From Pseudomaricurvus alcaniphilus (GTDB lineage Bacteria; Pseudomonadota; Gammaproteobacteria; Pseudomonadales; Cellvibrionaceae), in contig NZ_JAAOIX010000008.1 of NCBI RefSeq assembly GCF_011440395.1, positions 223,645-287,644 of the forward strand: 64,000 bases of DNA, read 5' to 3'. A model generated the notes under the pieces. That model saw nothing but the letters and a program-made list of their open reading frames with translations, had not been told where the DNA came from and made no database searches. Positions 21,983 to 31,150 of the stretch are shown here, in pieces. A program made the translations under genes and the position numbers. How positions within the stretch are numbered: position 1 is the first letter of the stretch; each line of letters opens with the position of its first letter.

Positions 21983-22510
21983 TCAGTTATCTCGCTCGGT
22001 GAGAGTCAGCAGCGATCGCAATACTTCGGCCACCCCCTGCAGCGCCAGCAATGCCGCAAACAGCGGAATCAGGGTCTTGAGCAGGAATACAGCCGGTATC
22101 CCGTCGGCGTTGGGCGAACCCTCGGCAATACGCCAGGCATTGACGGTATAGTCCCAGCTGCTAAACAGGACAAACCCGCAGATCGGCAACAGGAATACCA
22201 GGCTGCCAATACCATTGACCCAGGCCTTTTGCCGTTCAGTGTAGTTGCGGTAGAAAATATCGACCCGCACATGGCCGTCGCGCTCGAGGGTAAAGGCGGC
22301 GCCGAGCAGAAATACGACGGCGTGCAGGTAGCTGATGGACTCCTGCATAGCGATATAACCCACCGAAAAGCCGTAGCGCAAAATAACGATCAGGCAGGTG
22401 AGCAGCATCATCAACAGGGTTAACCAGGCAACTATGCGGCCCGTCAGGCGAGCGAAGGAGTCAATGCAGGCAACCACTCGGCCGGCGGCGCTGGGCATAG
22501 AGGAGGACAT
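21983..22510 (-). CDS. dctQ: TRAP transporter small permease (DctQ)
   Basis: DctQ is the small membrane subunit paired with DctM. I use ATG at 22510 (protein beginning MSSSMPSAAGRVVACIDSF), giving 175 residues with four membrane helices, the family norm. The frame is open to 22645, but that lead would overlap the Pho-box region of pstS. A GGAG lies about 10 bases upstream of the chosen start. The segment RDGHVRVDIFYRNYTERQKAWV between helices 2 and 3 is a DctQ hallmark. Confidence 0.88.
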   Translation of the reverse strand: MSSSMPSAAGRVVACIDSFARLTGRIVAWLTLLMMLLTCLIVILRYGFSVGYIAMQESISYLHAVVFLLGAAFTLERDGHVRVDIFYRNYTERQKAWVNGIGSLVFLLPICGFVLFSSWDYTVNAWRIAEGSPNADGIPAVFLLKTLIPLFAALLALQGVAEVLRSLLTLTERDN

Positions 22511-22638
22511 AAATGTCGCACTCCGTGGCAATGTTATTGAAATTTGGGAGCAGTATAGCGGAAAGATCATGGAAAACAGACCACTGCTGCAGGCCGCCAG
22601 ACTGGCACCGGCCATTCCAGCCATGTTATATTTCGCGC

Positions 22639-22678
22639 CTGTCACATTAGTGTCATGTTTGCTTCATAGTATTGTCAC
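22639..22678 (+). promoter_or_regulatory. Two tandem Pho boxes upstream of pstS
   Basis: The first box reads CTGTCAC-ATTA-GTGTCAT (22639-22656), very near the PhoB consensus of two 7-base repeats with a 4-base AT spacer. A second, weaker box GCTTCAT-AGTA-TTGTCAC (22661-22678) begins 22 bases later, two helical turns away. They lie 86-125 bases before the pstS start, where PhoB would activate transcription. Confidence 0.85.
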
Positions 22679-22763
22679 CTCTGAGAACTAGCATCTACGC
22701 CAGAGTAAATAACCGGGCTTATTCGATACTACTTAAGCCAGACATCTGTCCCAGGAGGAAACT

Positions 22764-23804
22764 GTGAAAAAAACCCTTATGATCGCAACCCTAGCGGCTA
22801 CTGCCCTGGGTGCGCAATTCGCCACTGCCGCTCGTGATTACATCAGCGTCGTTGGATCTTCTACTGTGTATCCCTTTTCCACCGTTGTGGCTGAACGTTT
22901 CGGCAAAAGTACCAATTACAAAACCCCAAAAATCGAGTCCACAGGTACTGGTGGTGGCATGAAGCTATTCTGCCAGGGGGTGGGTGTTGCCAACCCGGAT
23001 ATCACCAATGCTTCGCGTCGCATCAAGAGCTCCGAATTTGAAATGTGCCAGAAAAACGGCGTCCGCGATATTATTGAAGTGCTGATAGGCTACGACGGTA
23101 TCGTGATTGGCAACTCGGTTGAATCACCCCAGTTGGATCTCACCCTCAAGGAGCTGTTCCTGGCCCTGGCGGCGGAAGTACCCAATCCGGACGGCTCGGA
23201 AACCCTGGTGAAAAACCCCTACAAGACCTGGAAAGACATCAACCCGACTCTGCCCAACTACAAGATTGAGGTGCTCGGCCCACCGCCCACGTCCGGTACC
23301 CGGGATGCATTCCAGGAATTGGCGCTGGAAGGCGGTTGCGACTCCATTGCCTGGATCAAGGCCCTGAAGGACAGCGACAAAGACCTGCACAAGAAGGTTT
23401 GTCGTACCGTGCGTGAAGATGGCCCGTTTATCGAAGCCGGTGAAAACGATAACCTGATCGTACAGAAGCTCAACGCCAACAAGAGAGCCCTGGGCATCTT
23501 CGGTTTCAGTTTCCTCGACCAAAACAGCGACAAGATCCAGGGTTCCCTGATCGGCGGTAACCCGCCGGAATTCGAGACCATCGCTGACGGCTCTTACCCG
23601 GTCTCCCGGCCGCTGTACTTCTATGTCAAAAAAGACCATATTGGCACCATTCCGGGTATGCAGGAGTACCTGGCTGAGTTCACCAGTGAAGCAGCTTTTG
23701 GCGAGGAAGGTTACCTGAGCGAGAAAGGCATGATTCCACTGGGTGACGCCGAGCGAGCCAAGGTGGCCAACGCTGTGAAGACCCTGCAGAGCATGTCGAT
23801 GTAA
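22764..23804 (+). CDS. pstS: Phosphate ABC transporter substrate-binding protein PstS
   Basis: PstS binds phosphate in the periplasm and delivers it to PstCAB. The 346-residue product has a clear signal peptide (MKK, hydrophobic core, cleavage near ATAARD, residues about 1-23). The mature protein shows the phosphate-site segments VVGSSTVYPF, ESTGTGGGMK and PPPTSGTRDAF. An AGGAGG ribosome site precedes the start. Pho boxes lie upstream, and an intrinsic terminator lies between it and pstC. Confidence 0.95.
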   Translation: MKKTLMIATLAATALGAQFATAARDYISVVGSSTVYPFSTVVAERFGKSTNYKTPKIESTGTGGGMKLFCQGVGVANPDITNASRRIKSSEFEMCQKNGVRDIIEVLIGYDGIVIGNSVESPQLDLTLKELFLALAAEVPNPDGSETLVKNPYKTWKDINPTLPNYKIEVLGPPPTSGTRDAFQELALEGGCDSIAWIKALKDSDKDLHKKVCRTVREDGPFIEAGENDNLIVQKLNANKRALGIFGFSFLDQNSDKIQGSLIGGNPPEFETIADGSYPVSRPLYFYVKKDHIGTIPGMQEYLAEFTSEAAFGEEGYLSEKGMIPLGDAERAKVANAVKTLQSMSM

Positions 23805-23845
23805 GCTTTAAGACTCGTACTAAAGGCAGTTTATACTGCAGTGCT

Positions 23846-23882
23846 AATAGCCTGGGCCAAAAGTCGCCCGGGCTATTTTTTA
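23846..23882 (+). terminator. Terminator/attenuator between pstS and pstC
   Basis: A 12-base stem (23846-23857 with 23866-23877, one T-G pair) with an 8-base loop runs into six T residues. It lies 42 bases after pstS and 89 bases before pstC. Partial read-through would give more PstS than PstCAB. Confidence 0.85.
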
Positions 23883-23970
23883 ACTTACCAGCAGATGTTT
23901 GCGAAAAGCCGGACCGGCCTGCTTTTCCCAGCCATTTGAAGCCTCATTGAGGTTCTTGTTTGGACACTTT

Positions 23971-25380
23971 ATGAATACATCCAGCCTGCTGCTCACCATT
24001 GTTGTTTTGATTGCCGTGGCCTACTTTTTCGGTCGCCGGCGCTCGGTCTCCCTGGCAGATACCTCCCAGGGTGGCTATCGCAACCTCAACTCCCTGCCCT
24101 TCTATTACGGCACCCTGACCGCGCTGTGGTGTGGTATACCGGCACTGCTGGTAGTGGCCCTGTGGTTAGTCTTTGACAACACCATTATCGATAGCCTGAT
24201 TCTCGCCCAGCTACCCGAGCCTGTGCGCGCGCTGCCGGATGGGGAACTGGGCCTGGTGCTGAACAGCATCAAGAACCTGGCGGCTGAAAATATGACCGCC
24301 GGCGACCCGGAACCCTACGTAGTAGCTGCTGCCGACAGTCTCAATCGTATAACCGCTATCAGCCAGATGGCCATGGCGGTGCTCGGCTTGACACTGGGCA
24401 TGTCACTGGCGGTATTCTCCTGGTTTCGCATCCAGCCGCAGCAGAAAGCCCGCTTGCAGGTAGAAAAAGTCTTTAAATTTATCCTCCTCAGCTGTGCCAG
24501 TATCGCCATCCTCACCACGGTTGGCATTGTGTTTTCGGTGATCTTTGAGTCGCTGCGCTTTTTCCAGGCAGTGCCGTTTACCGAATTTATTTTTGGCACC
24601 CACTGGAGCCCGCAGATGGCCATTCGGGCCGACCAGGTGGGCAGCTCGGGGGCGTTTGGTATTATTCCGCTGTTTACCGGCACCCTGCTGATTTCCGCCA
24701 TCGCCCTGATTGTCGCGGTGCCCACCGGACTGATGACCGCGATATATCTGTCGGAGTATGCCAGCTCCACAGTGCGCTCGATTGTAAAGCCGCTGCTGGA
24801 AGTGTTGGCGGGCATCCCGACCGTGGTCTATGGCTTCTTCGCCGCCCTGACGATTGCGCCGCTGATTCGCGACGGCGGCGCCTGGACGTTTGAGTTTCTC
24901 GGCTTGCAAATGGCCATCTCTTCCGAGAGTGCCCTCGCCGCAGGCCTGGTGATGGGGGTTATGATTATCCCCTTTGTCTCATCCCTGTCCGACGATGTGA
25001 TCAATGCCGTACCCCAGGCGCTGCGTGATGGTTCCTTCGGCCTCGGTGCGACGCGCTCGGAAACCATCAAGCAGGTGGTCCTGCCGGCGGCGTTACCGGG
25101 TATTGTCGGCAGTGTGTTGCTGGCGGCGTCGCGCGCCATCGGTGAAACCATGATCGTGGTTATGGCTGCCGGCCTGGCGGCCAACCTGACCGCCAACCCG
25201 CTGGAATCGGTAACCACAGTCACCGTGCAAATCGTCACCCTGCTGGTGGGTGACCAGGAGTTTGACAGCCCCAAAACCCTGGCCGCTTTTGCCCTGGGCT
25301 TGATGCTGTTTATAGTGACTCTGGCGCTGAACTACCTGGCCCTGCACGTGGTGAAGAAGTACCGGGAACAATATGAGTAA
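23971..25380 (+). CDS. pstC: Phosphate ABC transporter permease PstC
   Basis: PstC is one of two inner-membrane permease subunits of the high-affinity phosphate importer. I use ATG at 23971 (MNTSSLLLTIVVL), giving 469 residues; an upstream frame to 23899 lacks family character. The N-terminal half adds membrane helices and a periplasmic stretch, making it longer than the 319 residues of E. coli PstC, as in other long forms in Pseudomonas relatives. The C-terminal half is the binding-protein-dependent permease domain with the EAA-type loop DGSFGLGATRSETIKQVVLPAALPGI. Confidence 0.93.
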   Translation: MNTSSLLLTIVVLIAVAYFFGRRRSVSLADTSQGGYRNLNSLPFYYGTLTALWCGIPALLVVALWLVFDNTIIDSLILAQLPEPVRALPDGELGLVLNSIKNLAAENMTAGDPEPYVVAAADSLNRITAISQMAMAVLGLTLGMSLAVFSWFRIQPQQKARLQVEKVFKFILLSCASIAILTTVGIVFSVIFESLRFFQAVPFTEFIFGTHWSPQMAIRADQVGSSGAFGIIPLFTGTLLISAIALIVAVPTGLMTAIYLSEYASSTVRSIVKPLLEVLAGIPTVVYGFFAALTIAPLIRDGGAWTFEFLGLQMAISSESALAAGLVMGVMIIPFVSSLSDDVINAVPQALRDGSFGLGATRSETIKQVVLPAALPGIVGSVLLAASRAIGETMIVVMAAGLAANLTANPLESVTTVTVQIVTLLVGDQEFDSPKTLAAFALGLMLFIVTLALNYLALHVVKKYREQYE

Positions 25381-26683
25381 TCCACAGGATACGACTATGT
25401 CTGAAAAACTCAGCACCATCGACCTGGTCAACAAGAACCTCGCCCGCCGCTATCGTCGGGAGAAGCGCTTTCGCGCCTACGGTATTGCGTCCATTATGTT
25501 TGGGCTGTTGTGCCTGGTGATATTGTTTGCCGACATCATTGGCAAGGGACACTCGGCGTTCCTGCAAACCTACGTGCGTTTGAATGTTGAACTTAGTGCT
25601 GAAGCGCTGGGTATCAGCGATATCAACGATCCGTCCCAGTTTGTGCGCGCCAATTATGACGGGGTGCTGAGAAACGCCCTCCGGGAGCGCTTTCCGGAAG
25701 TGAATAAACGCCGAGAGAAGCGTAATCTGTACGGCATAATCAGTAACGGCGCCGGTTACCAGCTGCGCGATTTACTGGAGCAAAACCCGCAGCTGATCAA
25801 TACCCGGGTCGATATCTGGGTGCTGGCCGATGACGACTACGACACCTATTACAAGAGTCGCAGCAGCGATGGCAGCGAGGCCTACACCGGCCGCTTTTCC
25901 GAGACCCAGATAGGCTGGATCGAAGCCCTGATTGCCGACGGTGTGGTGGAAAAGCGCTTTAACCGGACGTTTTTCCAGGCCGGCGATTCCCGCGAACCGG
26001 AGCAAGCCGGTATTCGCGGTGCCATGATGGGCTCGCTGTACACCCTGATTGTCACTTTTGTGCTGTCATTTCCTATCGGCGTGGCGGCGGCGGTGTACCT
26101 GGAAGAGTACGCCCACAAAAATCGATTTACCGACTTTATCGAGGTTAATATCAATAACCTGGCCGCTGTGCCATCGATTATTTTCGGTTTGCTCGGTCTG
26201 GCTATTTTCATCAACTTCTTTTCCATGCCGCGCTCCATTCCATTGGTGGGTGGTATCGTGCTCACCCTGATGACATTGCCGACCATCATTATTTCCAGTC
26301 GTGCCGCGATCAAGGCGGTGCCACCGTCGATCCGTGAAGCGGCGCTGGGCATTGGCGCTTCCAAGATGCAGGTTATCCTGCACCACGTCCTGCCGTTGGC
26401 CATGCCCGGGATGCTGACCGGTGCCATTATCGGCATGGCCCAGGCCCTCGGTGAAACTGCCCCCCTGCTGTTGATCGGCATGGTGGCCTTTATCGTCGAT
26501 GTACCTGGTGGCATTACCGATCCGTCAACGGTATTGCCAGTGCAGATCTTCCTGTGGTCTGATAGTCCGGAGCGGGCATTTGTAGAGCGCACTTCCGCGG
26601 CGATTATGGTGCTACTGGGCTTTTTGATCGTTATGAACACCCTGGCAGTCCTGCTGCGTCGGCGCCTTGAGCGTCGCTGGTAG
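25373..26683 (+). CDS. pstA: Phosphate ABC transporter permease PstA
   Basis: PstA is the second permease subunit. Its ATG overlaps the last 8 bases of pstC, so translation is coupled; an alternative ATG at 25397 also exists. The 436-residue product has one N-terminal helix, a large periplasmic insertion (about residues 65-215) and a C-terminal permease domain with the EAA loop REAALGIGASKMQVILHHVL. The insertion makes it longer than E. coli PstA (296), matching the long PstC. Confidence 0.93.
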   Translation: MSNPQDTTMSEKLSTIDLVNKNLARRYRREKRFRAYGIASIMFGLLCLVILFADIIGKGHSAFLQTYVRLNVELSAEALGISDINDPSQFVRANYDGVLRNALRERFPEVNKRREKRNLYGIISNGAGYQLRDLLEQNPQLINTRVDIWVLADDDYDTYYKSRSSDGSEAYTGRFSETQIGWIEALIADGVVEKRFNRTFFQAGDSREPEQAGIRGAMMGSLYTLIVTFVLSFPIGVAAAVYLEEYAHKNRFTDFIEVNINNLAAVPSIIFGLLGLAIFINFFSMPRSIPLVGGIVLTLMTLPTIIISSRAAIKAVPPSIREAALGIGASKMQVILHHVLPLAMPGMLTGAIIGMAQALGETAPLLLIGMVAFIVDVPGGITDPSTVLPVQIFLWSDSPERAFVERTSAAIMVLLGFLIVMNTLAVLLRRRLERRW

Positions 26684-26719
26684 ACTTAATAATCGGAATC
26701 GGATAGATAGGTGCAAGTT

Positions 26720-27601
26720 ATGGAAGCCACTGTCGGAAGCGCAAATACTATTGGTAAATTAAACAGTGAGGCCCCGGTGAGCAAAGCAACTGCGAATTAT
26801 AAAGAACAAGCTGCTGGTAAAACCGTCGGCATACCGTTTGTCGAACATCCGAAAATGTCGATGCGGGATGTGCAGGTTTACTACGGTGACAAGCAGGCAA
26901 TTTTTGACGTAGGCCTTGATATTGGCAAGAATGAAGTGGTGGCAATGATTGGCCCCTCTGGCTGTGGCAAGTCCACTTTTTTGCGCTGCCTGAATCGCAT
27001 GAACGACACCATCGATATCTGCCGGGTCGAAGGCAGCTTGAAGCTGGAGGAGCTGGATATCTACGATCCCAAGCTGGATGTCGTACCGCTGCGGGCCCGG
27101 GTTGGTATGGTGTTTCAGAAACCCAACCCGTTCCCCAAGTCGATCTACGACAACGTGGCTTACGGACCGCGTATTCACGGTCTCGTCAGTCGCAAATCGG
27201 AGCTGGATGAAATCGTAGAAACCAGCCTGCGCCGCGCGGGTTTGTGGGAGGAAGTCAAAGACCGTCTGCTGTCACCCGGCACAGGCTTGTCCGGGGGCCA
27301 GCAGCAGCGTCTCTGTATTGCCCGCACCATCGCCGTGAGCCCGGAAGTGATATTGATGGATGAGCCCTGCTCCGCGCTGGATCCCATTGCAACGGCCAAG
27401 ATCGAGGAGCTGATTGCAGAGTTGAGCGCCAACTTCACCATCGCCATTGTTACCCACTCGATGCAGCAAGCGGCACGGGTGTCTGATCGCACCGCTTATT
27501 TTCATCTCGGTAAATTAATCGAGGTCAATGAAACCGAGAAGGTATTTACGAACCCGGATCATGAGCTTACCGAAGCTTATATTACTGGCAGGTTTGGTTA
27601 A
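26720..27601 (+). CDS. pstB: Phosphate ABC transporter ATP-binding protein PstB
   Basis: PstB hydrolyses ATP to drive phosphate import. I use ATG at 26720, preceded by AGGTG with 6-base spacing; a GTG at 26711 is in the same frame. The 293-residue product has Walker [11 protein letters not shown]-loop [15 protein letters not shown], signature [16 protein letters not shown], Walker [14 protein letters not shown] and the switch histidine in IVTHSMQQA. The first 45 residues are an unusual extra lead before the ABC domain. Confidence 0.96.
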   Translation: MEATVGSANTIGKLNSEAPVSKATANYKEQAAGKTVGIPFVEHPKMSMRDVQVYYGDKQAIFDVGLDIGKNEVVAMIGPSGCGKSTFLRCLNRMNDTIDICRVEGSLKLEELDIYDPKLDVVPLRARVGMVFQKPNPFPKSIYDNVAYGPRIHGLVSRKSELDEIVETSLRRAGLWEEVKDRLLSPGTGLSGGQQQRLCIARTIAVSPEVILMDEPCSALDPIATAKIEELIAELSANFTIAIVTHSMQQAARVSDRTAYFHLGKLIEVNETEKVFTNPDHELTEAYITGRFG

Positions 27602-27680
27602 CACCATCGGCATCAACGCCGTTACAGCTGTCGCCGTAATGGAAACAATACATCTATACTTCCGTTGACAGGAGTGGAGC

Positions 27681-28403
27681 ATGGATAAACTGAGCATAGG
27701 CCAACATATATCCGGGCAGTTTAATGCCGATCTGGAAGCGTTAAAAACCGAATTGCTGGAAATGGGCGGGCTCGTTGAAGAGCAGGTAATCAGTGCGGTC
27801 AAGGCAATTACATCCGCCGACAGTGAACTGGCAGAGCAGGTAATTACCAGGGAAGAAGAAGTCGATAACTTTGAGGTGAAGCTGGACGAGCAGTGCACCC
27901 TGGTTTTGGCTCGGCGCCAGCCGGCGGCGGGCGATCTGCGTATGGTGCTGGCGGTGGCTAAAATAATTCGCGATCTGGAGCGCATGGGTGATGAAGCGCA
28001 GAAGATTGCCAAGATGGCGCTGGAGCTCAATGAAGAGGGCGAGGCACCTCGAGGCTACGTAGAGTTGCGCCATATCGGTTCGCTGGTGCATCAAATGGTG
28101 ATCAATACCCTGGATTGCTTTGCCCGCTTTGACGTCAACCTGGCCTTAAACGTCGCCAAGGAAGATGGTCGCGTCGACCAGGAATACAAGTCGGCCATGC
28201 GTGAACTGGCCACTTATATGATGGAAGATCCACGCTCCATATCCAGGGTCCTGAATATCGTCTGGGCTATTCGCTCGCTGGAGCGAATCGGCGACCACTC
28301 CCGCAATATTGCCGAACACGTCATCTTCCTGGTCAAGGGGCTGGATGTGCGGCACGTCAGCGTCAAGGAGATGCAGCGCAAGTTAGGCCAGGAAGACGAT
28401 TAG
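27681..28403 (+). CDS. phoU: Phosphate signalling/transport regulator PhoU
   Basis: PhoU links PstSCAB status to PhoR and keeps the Pho regulon off when phosphate is plentiful. The 240-residue product is all-helical with two PhoU repeats; each carries the metal-binding E/D-xxx-D pattern (DLERMGDEAQKI and SLERIGDHSRNIAEHV). The ATG follows AGGAGTGG. It is the last gene of the pst operon. Confidence 0.95.
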   Translation: MDKLSIGQHISGQFNADLEALKTELLEMGGLVEEQVISAVKAITSADSELAEQVITREEEVDNFEVKLDEQCTLVLARRQPAAGDLRMVLAVAKIIRDLERMGDEAQKIAKMALELNEEGEAPRGYVELRHIGSLVHQMVINTLDCFARFDVNLALNVAKEDGRVDQEYKSAMRELATYMMEDPRSISRVLNIVWAIRSLERIGDHSRNIAEHVIFLVKGLDVRHVSVKEMQRKLGQEDD

Positions 28404-28514
28404 CCAGGGCTGCACCTTCAGCGGGCTCCAATTAACGACAATTACGGTTGGTATCTGCCGGTATAACTCTTATCATCTATACTTTGATACATATTCTGGA
28501 ATTGGGAGTTTGAG

Positions 28515-28736
28515 ATGGTTTTGAGGTTTGTCCTGGTGGTTGCTGTTTTCCTGGTGGGCTGCGAAAGGGATTCGAAGTTCAGGAAAATGCCCGACTATGA
28601 CTTGTCCCAGCGCTACGGCGAATGCCTGGACCGCAAACCCACCGCTCCCGGACAAGCCCAGGTGTGTGAAAACCTGCGCAAGGAGTGCGAGCGGCGCAAG
28701 GCAGAGCTGGGCAGTTTTATTTGCCGGGTGAATTGA
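28515..28736 (+). CDS. Small predicted lipoprotein of unknown function
   Basis: I do not recognise the family. The 73-residue product has a short hydrophobic signal and a lipobox LVGC, with the lipid-anchored Cys at position 16. The remaining part is charged and has four more cysteines (Cys33, Cys47, Cys54, Cys70 approximately), which could form two disulphides in the periplasm. The ATG at 28515 is preceded by TTGGGAG. It stands alone between phoU and a repeat-containing gap. Confidence 0.6.
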   Translation: MVLRFVLVVAVFLVGCERDSKFRKMPDYDLSQRYGECLDRKPTAPGQAQVCENLRKECERRKAELGSFICRVN

Positions 28737-28739
28737 TCG

Positions 28740-29126
28740 CCCACCCCTCCTCCTTTATTTCCACCAAGCCACCGCCAGAACAGTAGTCCTTCAGGTGGCA
28801 TCGCCCTTCCTGATTACCCCTATGAATAAGCCAGCTCTCGGAGATAGTAGACATATACCTCGTAAACCTTGGGACATCAGCTTTTCTCCCGGCCTGGCTC
28901 CAGGGGCTTGCGTTCAAGACTCGCCGAATACCCATCCCTGGGGGCTCCACGACAGCATCCATGCTGTCGAGGGTCTTGAACGCAAGCCCCTGGAGCCAGA
29001 CCTACCATAGAGCCAGTTGGACGAAGCTTAACTTTAGTGATAATTAGTACAGATTGTACTGTTTATTTATACAGCATTTGGCGGCTTGGTGAAAGTGGTA
29101 ATTAGGTCGCCCTTTAGCTTACCTTC
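28740..29126. other. Gene-free gap with a palindromic repeat
   Basis: No convincing gene lies between the small lipoprotein and the M48 protease, which is on the other strand. The only clear content is the structured repeat at 28894-28999. The rest is AT-rich near 29030-29090 with no recognised promoter. Confidence 0.6.
28894..28999. repeat. Nested palindromic repeat element with 27-base perfect arms
   Basis: Arms at 28894-28920 and 28973-28999 are perfect inverted copies over 27 bases. Inside lies a second perfect hairpin with 9-base arms (28950-28969, CGACAGCAT / ATGCTGTCG with CC between), and a smaller CCCA/TGGG hairpin with centre TCCC at about 28931-28942. Both inner hairpins share a CATCC core. 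The design resembles a dispersed intergenic repeat rather than an IS, because no transposase fits inside 106 bases. Confidence 0.85.
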
Positions 29127-30413
29127 TCAGCTCGCCGCGGGAGGTGTCGGTACCAGTTCCTGCAAATAGGCCTGGGATTTTTCCCCCAGCTCGCCGCCGG
29201 CCTGGGCCGCATGCTGGAAATAGGTGATCGCCTGCTGCTTGTCGCCCTGGGCCAGCTTTACCTCACCCAGGTAAAACGCCGCCGCCTGGGTTGGCAGCAA
29301 CTTGCTGCTGGCAACCAGGTCCTGCTCGGCGCGCTGGTAGGACTTCAGTTGCCGGGCGGCGATACCACTGCCCAGCAGTGGCAAGTAGTATTCCGGGTAG
29401 AGTTTGTGCGACTGCTCAAAGTAACTGATGGCCTGCTTGAAGTTCTTGGCTTGCAGTTGCAATTGGCCCATGGTGGCCGGGAACAACGCCTCCCGCGGCT
29501 GCAGTTTCATGGCCTGGTTGACGAGGCTGCGGGCTTTATCAAAATCACCGCTGTTGGCGGCGGCAATAGCCTCCTGGTGTTTGGCATAGGCGGCCTTGTC
29601 GCGGTTGATCTGGGCGATGGCGCGCTGATAGGCGGCTTGGTTGCGGTTGCTACCAGTCAGTTTGGCGGCGTGTTCGCGATTCGCTTCAACCCGCTGGGCG
29701 GAGGGCGGGTGGCTGGCAAACAGGCCCTCGAGCCAGTTGCTCTGCCGACCTTCCGCCAGGCGCAAAAAGGTCTCTTGCAACTCTACCGCAGCGTCGGGGT
29801 CGTAACCGGCCCGAGCCATATAGAGCATACCGTAGCGATCTGCTTCCAGTTCCTGTTCGCGGCCGTACCTGGCCTGGTACATGGCTGAACCCAGCTGTGC
29901 GCCAGTGCCTATCAGCTGGCCGTACTCGGTGCGGCCGCCGGCGGCAACCGCTATTTGGGTGCCAACACCGAGGATTACACTCTGGGTCATTTGCTGGGCG
30001 CCGTGGCGGGCGGCGGCGTGCACCACCTCATGGCCGAGTACGGCCGCCAGTTGTGCTTCATCCTGCAGGTGCACCAGTAAGCCGCGGTTGATGGCGATCT
30101 TGCCGCCCGGCAGCGCCCAGGCATTGGGGCTGTCATTGTTCAGCACGACAAACTCGTAGGGTAAATCCGGGCGACCGCTTTTGGCGGCCAGTTTCTGCCC
30201 CACCTGGTTCACATACACACTCAACTCCGGATCCACCATATACAGGCCGCCCTGGCTCTGCTGGCTGGGGCCGTACTGTTGCGCCCCCATGGCCACTTCC
30301 TGCTGGGGTGAGATAATAGTGAACTGGGATTCCCCGGTAACCGGGTTGGTGGTGCAGCCGGCCAGGGCTGACAAGGTCAGTAAAATGCCGGCCAGGCGGT
30401 AGCGAAGCGTCAT
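29127..30413 (-). CDS. Periplasmic M48-family metalloprotease lipoprotein with TPR tail (BepA-like)
   Basis: BepA-like proteins help assemble or degrade outer-membrane proteins such as LptD. The 428-residue product (ATG at 30413, preceded by GGAG at 6-base spacing, which itself overlaps an upstream ATG at 30425) has a lipobox LAGC with Cys20. The zinc motif HEVVH is at residues 128-132, and the third ligand Glu lies in EQELEADRYGM. The C-terminal third (about residues 260-428) is made of tetratricopeptide-like helices. This order matches the BepA architecture, though the exact orthologue is not certain because of the lipid anchor. Confidence 0.85.
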   Translation of the reverse strand: MTLRYRLAGILLTLSALAGCTTNPVTGESQFTIISPQQEVAMGAQQYGPSQQSQGGLYMVDPELSVYVNQVGQKLAAKSGRPDLPYEFVVLNNDSPNAWALPGGKIAINRGLLVHLQDEAQLAAVLGHEVVHAAARHGAQQMTQSVILGVGTQIAVAAGGRTEYGQLIGTGAQLGSAMYQARYGREQELEADRYGMLYMARAGYDPDAAVELQETFLRLAEGRQSNWLEGLFASHPPSAQRVEANREHAAKLTGSNRNQAAYQRAIAQINRDKAAYAKHQEAIAAANSGDFDKARSLVNQAMKLQPREALFPATMGQLQLQAKNFKQAISYFEQSHKLYPEYYLPLLGSGIAARQLKSYQRAEQDLVASSKLLPTQAAAFYLGEVKLAQGDKQQAITYFQHAAQAGGELGEKSQAYLQELVPTPPAAS

Positions 30414-30570
30414 GCAATTCTCCATATGCTGGGTATTATCCGTATAATACCCGTTGAACTCTTAACTCAATATTAACAGTGGCCATCGCAAGTATTAACA
30501 ACCGCGGTAATTATTTTCTCATTGCCCGGTTTGTCAGCTGGCCAGCGGTCGCACAGAAAACTCCTATTCT

Positions 30571-31050
30571 ATGAACACAGCATTACAAGTTATTGAACTT
30601 TTCGCCGGCACCGGTCCCGACGGCAAACCGGTGGCGGAACGACTGCGAGTCATCGTTCACGAGGACAACAGTTGCGAACTGGTGCAATCACCGGCCTTTG
30701 TCAAAGGCGTGGCGCGCGGCGACCTGATCAAACTGGAGCCGGGCAGCCAGCAGTTCACCCTGCTCAAACGCAGTGGCAATTTATCGATTCGGGTATTCTG
30801 CCGCGACGACAGCAGTGAGCTGGTGGATGAATTGACGCCGGCGCTGGAAAAGCTGGGCGGTGACCTGGATATCGAAACACCGCGTATGCTGGTCTACAGT
30901 ATCCATGTCAGCTGCGGCTTCCAGCAAATTGAAAAGCTGCTCAACAGCGTTGTCAGCGATGATGTGGCCTGGGTGTACGGTAATGTCTACGATCCCGAGG
31001 ATGGCGAGACTCCGCTCAACTGGTGGCAGGAAATTTTGCAGCCCGAGTAG
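30571..31050 (+). CDS. DUF4265-like protein of unknown function
   Basis: The 159-residue product resembles the DUF4265 family of small cytosolic proteins; no reaction is known. The segment RVIVHEDNSCELVQSPAFVKGVARGDLIKLE fits that family. The C-terminal half has an alpha/beta ferredoxin-like pattern. No signal or membrane segment is present. It lies 157 bases from the divergent protease and 100 bases before yaaA. Confidence 0.65.
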   Translation: MNTALQVIELFAGTGPDGKPVAERLRVIVHEDNSCELVQSPAFVKGVARGDLIKLEPGSQQFTLLKRSGNLSIRVFCRDDSSELVDELTPALEKLGGDLDIETPRMLVYSIHVSCGFQQIEKLLNSVVSDDVAWVYGNVYDPEDGETPLNWWQEILQPE

Positions 31051-31150
31051 CGACAGCGCTCTATTCACCGCACTGTTGTCCGCTTGACGCTGAAACCGGC
31101 AACAGGCTGGTGCACCTGAGTTTTAAACCCCCTAAGTATTGGAATACCTG

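Noticed and set aside
28894..28999. tRNA or integron attC site
   Set aside because: The nested arms are perfect over 27 bases, with no tRNA loop sequences and no attC core sites.
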